Shown here: one piece after another, positions 7,401-10,755 of the stretch | Layout: each line of letters begins with the position of its first letter | Position numbering within the stretch: position 1 is the stretch's first letter | DNA from: Pseudomonadota bacterium | GTDB taxonomy: Bacteria > Pseudomonadota > Gammaproteobacteria > Xanthomonadales > Xanthomonadaceae | Reading direction: 5' to 3' | Assembly: GCA_023391775.1 (NCBI GenBank) | Contig: JAEWAG010000354.1 | Span: 1-10,755 of the forward strand | DNA: 10,755 nucleotides | Program-made: the position numbers and the translations under genes | The notes under the pieces: generated by a model | Database searches by the model: none | What the model saw: only the letters and a program-made list of their open reading frames with translations | Told to the model about the DNA's origin: nothing

Positions 7401-8008
7401 TGGGTGAATCGATCCGCTCGCTGCTGTTCGCCTTCACCCTGGCCGTGTTCCTGGTCTACCTGGTCATGGCCTCGCAGTTCGAGTCGCTGCTGCATCCGTT
7501 CGTGATCCTGTTCACCATCCCGCTGGCACTGGTCGGTGCGATTGCCGCGCTGCTGCTGACCCGCTCGCCGGTGTCGGTGGTGGTGTTCATCGGACTGATC
7601 CTGCTGGTGGGCCTGGTGGTCAAGAACGCGATCATCCTGATCGACAAGGTCAACCAGCTGCGCGAGGCCGGCCTGGCCAAGCGCGAGGCCCTGGTGGAAG
7701 GTGCGCGCTCGCGCCTGCGTCCGATCATGATGACCACGCTGACGGCCGTGTTCGGCTTCATGCCGCTGGCCCTGGCCTTCGGCGAGGGCGCCGAGGTGCG
7801 CTCGCCCATGGCCATCACCGTGATCGGCGGCCTGCTGGTGTCGACCCTGCTGACCCTGGTGGTGATCCCGGTGGTGTACGACCTGCTGGACCGCAAGCCG
7901 GACGGCTACTACGCCGAGCGCGCCCGCCGCGCGCAGCGTGACGCCGAGCTGGCGGCGCAGCTGGTCGCCGAGGAGCGCGCGGCCGGCGGCGCGGAGGCAC
8001 GCGGATGA
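4445..8008 (+). CDS. RND efflux permease, HAE1-like, first of a pair (enlarged)
   Basis: This 1187-residue inner-membrane proton-drug antiporter is longer than the roughly 1040 usual for the AcrB group. TM1 is about 23-42 and the first periplasmic domain about 43-390. TM2-TM6 lie at about 393-545, the second periplasmic domain at about 690-990, and TM8-TM12 at about 992-1146. The proton-relay residues are complete: Asp458-Asp459 in TM4 (GLVVDDSIVVLE) and Lys1060 in TM10 (GLVVKNAIILID), matching AcrB Asp407, Asp408 and Lys940. Two expansions explain the length: a Gly/Ser-rich insertion at about 266-310, and an enlarged TM6-TM7 linker (about 546-666) with extra hydrophobic segments. The C terminus is a charged Arg/Glu/Ala tail. 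The start overlaps the adaptor stop by one base, and the stop overlaps the second permease start in ATGA. The substrate cannot be read from the sequence. One adaptor plus two permeases suggests a mixed trimer as in MdtABC. Confidence 0.95.
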   Translation: MAPHGLPQARGFDLVEFATRRRVTIAMMTLTLVLFGLISLSSLKVELLPDLSYPTLTVRTDYEGAAPSEVETLISQPAEEALGIVKGLRKLKSVSRTGQSDVILEFAWGTDMQQAGLDVRDKMETLQLPLDAKPPVLLRFNPSTQPVMRLALSSTREPASEAEAVRQLMELRRYADEDLKRKLEPVAGVAAVKVGGGLEDEIQVDIDQRKLAQLGLSLDSVIERLKQENVNLSGGRLEEGTQRYLVRTVNQFASVEQMREMLLTTAGGGQGGSAGAGENRQLMLAILGSRDPNVIAALRGDGSSGAGGSPVRLKDVAEVRQGYKEREAVIRSAGREAVELAVYKEGDANTVATADALEARLAQIRKQMPKDIELAMVEDQSVFVRHAISDVKFDAVIGGLLSVLIIFLFLRDGWSTFVISLSLPVSIITTFFFMGQLGLSLNVMSLGGLALATGLVVDDSIVVLESIAKARERGLGILEAAISGTREVFMAVVASTLTTIAVFLPLVFVEGIAGQLFRDQALTVSIAIAVSLLVSMTLVPMLSALRGRPPVQFQAEPAPGPDRVLTGLRVLLALVVGLAVFAIAKGVLAKAGLAAWWAVIPAVLAIAGFWFLKGVSFALAWLVVRIFRIVARISGRGMGAASDVAMAPYRRAEAGYLRLLPGALERPGLVLGGAALAFALTLATVPLLGVDLIPQLAQDRFEMTAKLPPGTPLAQTDALVRDVQRKHGEEPGVRLLYGVSGTGTRLDASPTESGENIGKLSVVMDDTSREAELVEKLRQTMQGYPSAQVDFARPELFALAPPLEIEIEGHDLETIRVAGNRLAAMLPDNPHYADVKSTVVQGFPEIQVIFDQDRAAALGLTTRQIADAVVNKVRGNVATRYSFRDRKIDVLVRVAESERSSVDDIRRLIVNPSGNTPVELASVAEVVATTGPSEIHRADQRRVAIVSANLRDIDLGAAITEVQQMVAANPLGTDIGMRIGGQGEELGESIRSLLFAFTLAVFLVYLVMASQFESLLHPFVILFTIPLALVGAIAALLLTRSPVSVVVFIGLILLVGLVVKNAIILIDKVNQLREAGLAKREALVEGARSRLRPIMMTTLTAVFGFMPLALAFGEGAEVRSPMAITVIGGLLVSTLLTLVVIPVVYDLLDRKPDGYYAERARRAQRDAELAAQLVAEERAAGGAEARG
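7993..7997 (+). promoter_or_regulatory. Strong ribosome binding site of the second permease
   Basis: GGAGG lies within the end of the first permease gene, seven bases before the ATG at 8005. With the ATGA stop/start overlap it fixes the start of the second permease. It is clearly stronger than anything upstream of the first permease, so the second may be made at comparable or higher level. Confidence 0.7.
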
Positions 8009-10755
8009 ACATCACCGAGCTGTCCATCCGCCGTCCGGTCACCACCATCATGCTGTTCGTGTCGATGGTGGTGATCGGCGTGATCGCTGCCCTGCGCCTG
8101 CCACTGGAGGCCGAGCCGGAAGCGACCATCCCGTTCTTCTTCGTCTCCCTGCCGTACGCCGGTTCCACCCCCGAGGAGGTCGAGCGCAACCTGCTGCGGC
8201 CGGTCGAGGAGGCGCTGGCGACGATGCCGGGCATCCGCTCGATGAACTCGCGAGCCAACGCCGAGGGCGCGCAGATCCAGGTGGAATTCAGCGACTGGAA
8301 CCGTGACATCGCCATCGCCGCCTCGGAGGCGCGCGAGCGCATCGACGCGGTGCGCGACCAGCTGCCTGACGACTTCCGGCGCTACTACGTGCAGCGCTGG
8401 ACCACCTCCGACCGCGAGGCGGTGAGCCTGCGGCTTAGCAGCTCCGAGGACCTGATCAGCCGCGCCGATGCGATCGAACAGGCGCTCAAGCGCCAGCTGG
8501 AGCGCCTGCCGGGCGTGGCCCGTGTCGAAGTGGAGGGCGTGCCTCGCCAGGAAGTGCTGGTGGCGCTGGACAAGGACCGCCTCAGCGCCCACGGCGTGGC
8601 CCTCAACGAGCTGGTGCAGCGCCTGCAGGCAGCCAACTTCTCGGTCTCCGCCGGGCAGATCACCGAGGCGGGGCAACGCCTGCGGGTGCAGCCGCGCGGC
8701 GAGCTGCAGGAAATCCAGGCCCTGCGCGACCTGCCGGTCAACGGCAGGGGCGTGCGCCTGTCCGACATCGCCGAGGTCGGCCTGCAGCCGCAGCGCATGT
8801 CCTACGTGCGCCAGATGGACGGCCGTCCCAGCGTGGGCGTGGACATCTACAAGGAACGTGCGGCGAACCTGGTGGACCTGTCGCGCGCGGTGCGTGCCGA
8901 GGTCGAGTCGCTGAAGCAGGACCCGGCCATGCGCGGGGTCGAGTTCGAGGTGGTCGACGACCAGGGCCAGGCGGTGGTCAGCTCGCTGACCGCGCTGGCC
9001 GAGGCCGGGGCGATCGGCCTGCTGCTGTCGGTGATCGTGCTGTACGCATTCCTGCGCCACTGGCCGTCCACGCTCATGGTCAGCCTGGCGATCCCGATCT
9101 GCTTCACCATGACCCTGGGCTTCATGTACTTCGCCGGGATCACCCTCAACATCATCTCGATGATGGGCCTGCTGCTGGCGGTGGGCATGCTGGTGGACAA
9201 CGCCGTGGTGGTGGTGGAAAGCATCTACCAGGAGCGGGAGAAATACCCGGACCGCCAGGCCCTGGCCTCGATCATCGGCACCCGCCACGTGGCCATCGCG
9301 CTGTCGGCCGGGACCCTGTGCCACTGCGTGGTGTTCCTGCCGATGCTGTTCGGCGAGAAGAACATCATCAGCATCTACCTGGGGCAGCTGGCGGTGACCA
9401 TCTCCGTCTCGCTGCTGGCGTCGTGGCTGGTGGCGATCAGCCTGATCCCGATGCTGTCGGCGCTCATGCGCACACCGCCGGCGGTCAAGTCCCCGCTGAT
9501 CACCCGGATGCAGCACCGCTACGCCGGGCTGCTGCGCTGGAGCCTGCAGCACCGCGGCTGGAGCCTGCTGGCGATCCTGGCCATCACCGTGGCCAGCGTG
9601 TTCCCGATGATGAACACCCGCAGCGGCGGCGACGACACCGCGCCGGATTCGGCCAACATCTACTACCAGTGGCGCGGCGCCTATTCCAAGGAGGAGATGG
9701 GGCGCGAGGTGGCGCGGATCGAGGACTACATCAACGCCAACCGCGAAGAGTTCCGGGTGCAGCGGGTGTACAGCCGCTATGCCGAGCAGGGGTGGGCCTA
9801 TACCCGCCTGTACCTGGACGTGCAGGACCCCGAGCTGGGCGCGGAGATCCGCGAGAAGATCGCCAAGGGGCTGCCGAAGTCCGCGCGCGCCAACATCGGC
9901 GTGGGCTGGCCGGGCGGCATGGGTGGCGACGGCCAGGGCGTGAAGTTCAGCCTGATCGGTGACTCCTCGCAGATGCTGGAGGAGATCGCCGCCGACCTGC
10001 TGCCGATCCTGGCACGCGACCCGAAGCTGCGCGACGTACGCATCGATACCGGCGACGCGAACACCGAACTGTCGGTGCGCGTGGACCGCGAGCGTGCGGC
10101 GGCTTACGGCTTCAGCGCCCAGCAGGTGGCCGAGTACGTCGGCATGGCCCTGCGCGGCTCATCGCTGCGCGACTTCCACCGTGAGGACCGCGAGATCCCG
10201 GTCAACGTGCGCTTCGCCGGCGCCGACCGCTACGGCGTGGAGGACCTGGCCTCGTTCATGGTGCGCGCACCCGGTGGCACCGAAGTGCCGCTGCTGGCGA
10301 TGGTGGACGTGGACTTCAACCGCTCGGCGACCTCGATCCAGCGCCTGAACCGGCAGACCATGCTGCGGGTGGAAGCCGGCCTGGCCAAGGACGTGTCCGT
10401 GGCCGACGCGCGCAAGTCGATCGAGCAGACGCTGGCTGCAACCCAGTTCCCGCCGGGCTACAGCTACACCTTCGACAGCGGCAGCTTCAACATCAACTTC
10501 GACGGCATGCAGCAGATGCTGCAGGCGCTGGTGATCGCGGTGGTGCTGATGCTGGTGATCATGGCCGCGGTGTTCGAGTCCATGCTGTTCCCGGTGGCGA
10601 TCATGTCCTGCGTGGTGTTCTCGATCTTCGGGGTCTACTGGCTGTTCTGGCTGACCGGCACCGAGATGAACATCATGGCGGTGATCGGGATCCTGGTGCT
10701 GATGGGCGTGGTGGTGAACAACGGCATCGTCATGATCGAACACATCAACAACCTG
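8005..10755 (+). CDS. RND efflux permease, second of a pair (3' end outside window)
   Basis: The reading frame is open to the window edge: 917 codons, so about 110-130 residues (TM11-TM12) are missing. It starts MNITELSIRRPVTTIMLF, a standard RND TM1 opening. The first periplasmic domain is about 33-328, TM2-TM6 about 332-487, a short TM6-TM7 linker about 488-518, TM7 about 518-535, the second periplasmic domain about 540-835, and TM8-TM10 about 840-912. The relay positions differ from the first permease: TM4 reads GMLVDNAVVVVES (Asp398-Asn399) and TM10 reads GVVVNNGIVMIE, with Asn905 where AcrB has Lys940. TM5 contains Cys-His-Cys (439-441). A glycine-rich loop (GGMGGDGQG, 637-645) sits in the second periplasmic domain. 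The pair are divergent paralogues, not a recent duplication. A DN/N pattern of this type occurs, to my knowledge, in other RND subfamilies, so the protein need not be inactive. Confidence 0.95.
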   Translation, partial: MNITELSIRRPVTTIMLFVSMVVIGVIAALRLPLEAEPEATIPFFFVSLPYAGSTPEEVERNLLRPVEEALATMPGIRSMNSRANAEGAQIQVEFSDWNRDIAIAASEARERIDAVRDQLPDDFRRYYVQRWTTSDREAVSLRLSSSEDLISRADAIEQALKRQLERLPGVARVEVEGVPRQEVLVALDKDRLSAHGVALNELVQRLQAANFSVSAGQITEAGQRLRVQPRGELQEIQALRDLPVNGRGVRLSDIAEVGLQPQRMSYVRQMDGRPSVGVDIYKERAANLVDLSRAVRAEVESLKQDPAMRGVEFEVVDDQGQAVVSSLTALAEAGAIGLLLSVIVLYAFLRHWPSTLMVSLAIPICFTMTLGFMYFAGITLNIISMMGLLLAVGMLVDNAVVVVESIYQEREKYPDRQALASIIGTRHVAIALSAGTLCHCVVFLPMLFGEKNIISIYLGQLAVTISVSLLASWLVAISLIPMLSALMRTPPAVKSPLITRMQHRYAGLLRWSLQHRGWSLLAILAITVASVFPMMNTRSGGDDTAPDSANIYYQWRGAYSKEEMGREVARIEDYINANREEFRVQRVYSRYAEQGWAYTRLYLDVQDPELGAEIREKIAKGLPKSARANIGVGWPGGMGGDGQGVKFSLIGDSSQMLEEIAADLLPILARDPKLRDVRIDTGDANTELSVRVDRERAAAYGFSAQQVAEYVGMALRGSSLRDFHREDREIPVNVRFAGADRYGVEDLASFMVRAPGGTEVPLLAMVDVDFNRSATSIQRLNRQTMLRVEAGLAKDVSVADARKSIEQTLAATQFPPGYSYTFDSGSFNINFDGMQQMLQALVIAVVLMLVIMAAVFESMLFPVAIMSCVVFSIFGVYWLFWLTGTEMNIMAVIGILVLMGVVVNNGIVMIEHINNL

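Noticed and set aside
7909..9552. Open frame of 547 codons on the minus strand opposite the two permease genes
   Set aside because: It is Gln/His/Arg/Asp-rich with no domain, and it overlaps the end of one RND gene and the start of the next, both strongly supported.
1..10755. CRISPR arrays, tRNA or rRNA genes, insertion sequences, attachment sites, phage genes
   Set aside because: I saw no direct-repeat arrays, cloverleaf sequences, transposase motifs or terminal repeats. The window is continuous chromosomal-style coding sequence of uniform composition.

Overview
The window is very GC-rich, densely coded bacterial DNA (by eye about 70% G+C). Gene style, codon use and protein sequences suggest a high-GC gammaproteobacterium of the Xanthomonadaceae/Lysobacteraceae type (Lysobacter, Luteimonas, Pseudoxanthomonas or Stenotrophomonas-like). 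This placement is inferred from family resemblance and not proved. There are no tRNA, rRNA, insertion sequence or CRISPR signals, and no gene-free stretch exceeds about 250 bases.

Left part (1-3041), all on the minus strand and read right to left. Two small monoheme c-type cytochromes lie in tandem: 3041-2655 has a cleavable signal peptide and 2641-2201 is a predicted lipoprotein. They end at a clear intrinsic terminator (2174-2153). Next comes a full-length ABC exporter half-transporter with fused membrane and ATPase domains (2067-187). The start of a lipoprotein gene follows after 29 bases (157-1) and runs off the left edge.

Middle (3042-3290) is a divergent intergenic region. It holds a candidate promoter for the cytochromes and two inverted repeats that could be operators for the efflux operon.

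Right part (3291-10755), plus strand, is a tightly packed tripartite-efflux operon: one lipid-anchored periplasmic adaptor (3291-4445), an RND permease (4445-8008) overlapping it by one base, and a second RND permease (8005 to beyond the right edge) overlapping the first by four bases. One adaptor with two different permeases is the layout of MdtABC and MuxABC, where the permeases form a mixed trimer. No outer-membrane channel gene is visible.

The points of most interest are in the two permeases. The first has the full proton-relay signature (Asp-Asp in TM4, Lys in TM10). The second has Asp-Asn and Asn at the same places, plus a Cys-His-Cys in TM5. The first permease also carries about 120 extra residues between TM6 and TM7, with additional hydrophobic segments, and a glycine-rich insertion in its first periplasmic half. 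I see no wholly novel system. The window looks like ordinary chromosomal envelope and transport genes with an unusual permease pair.
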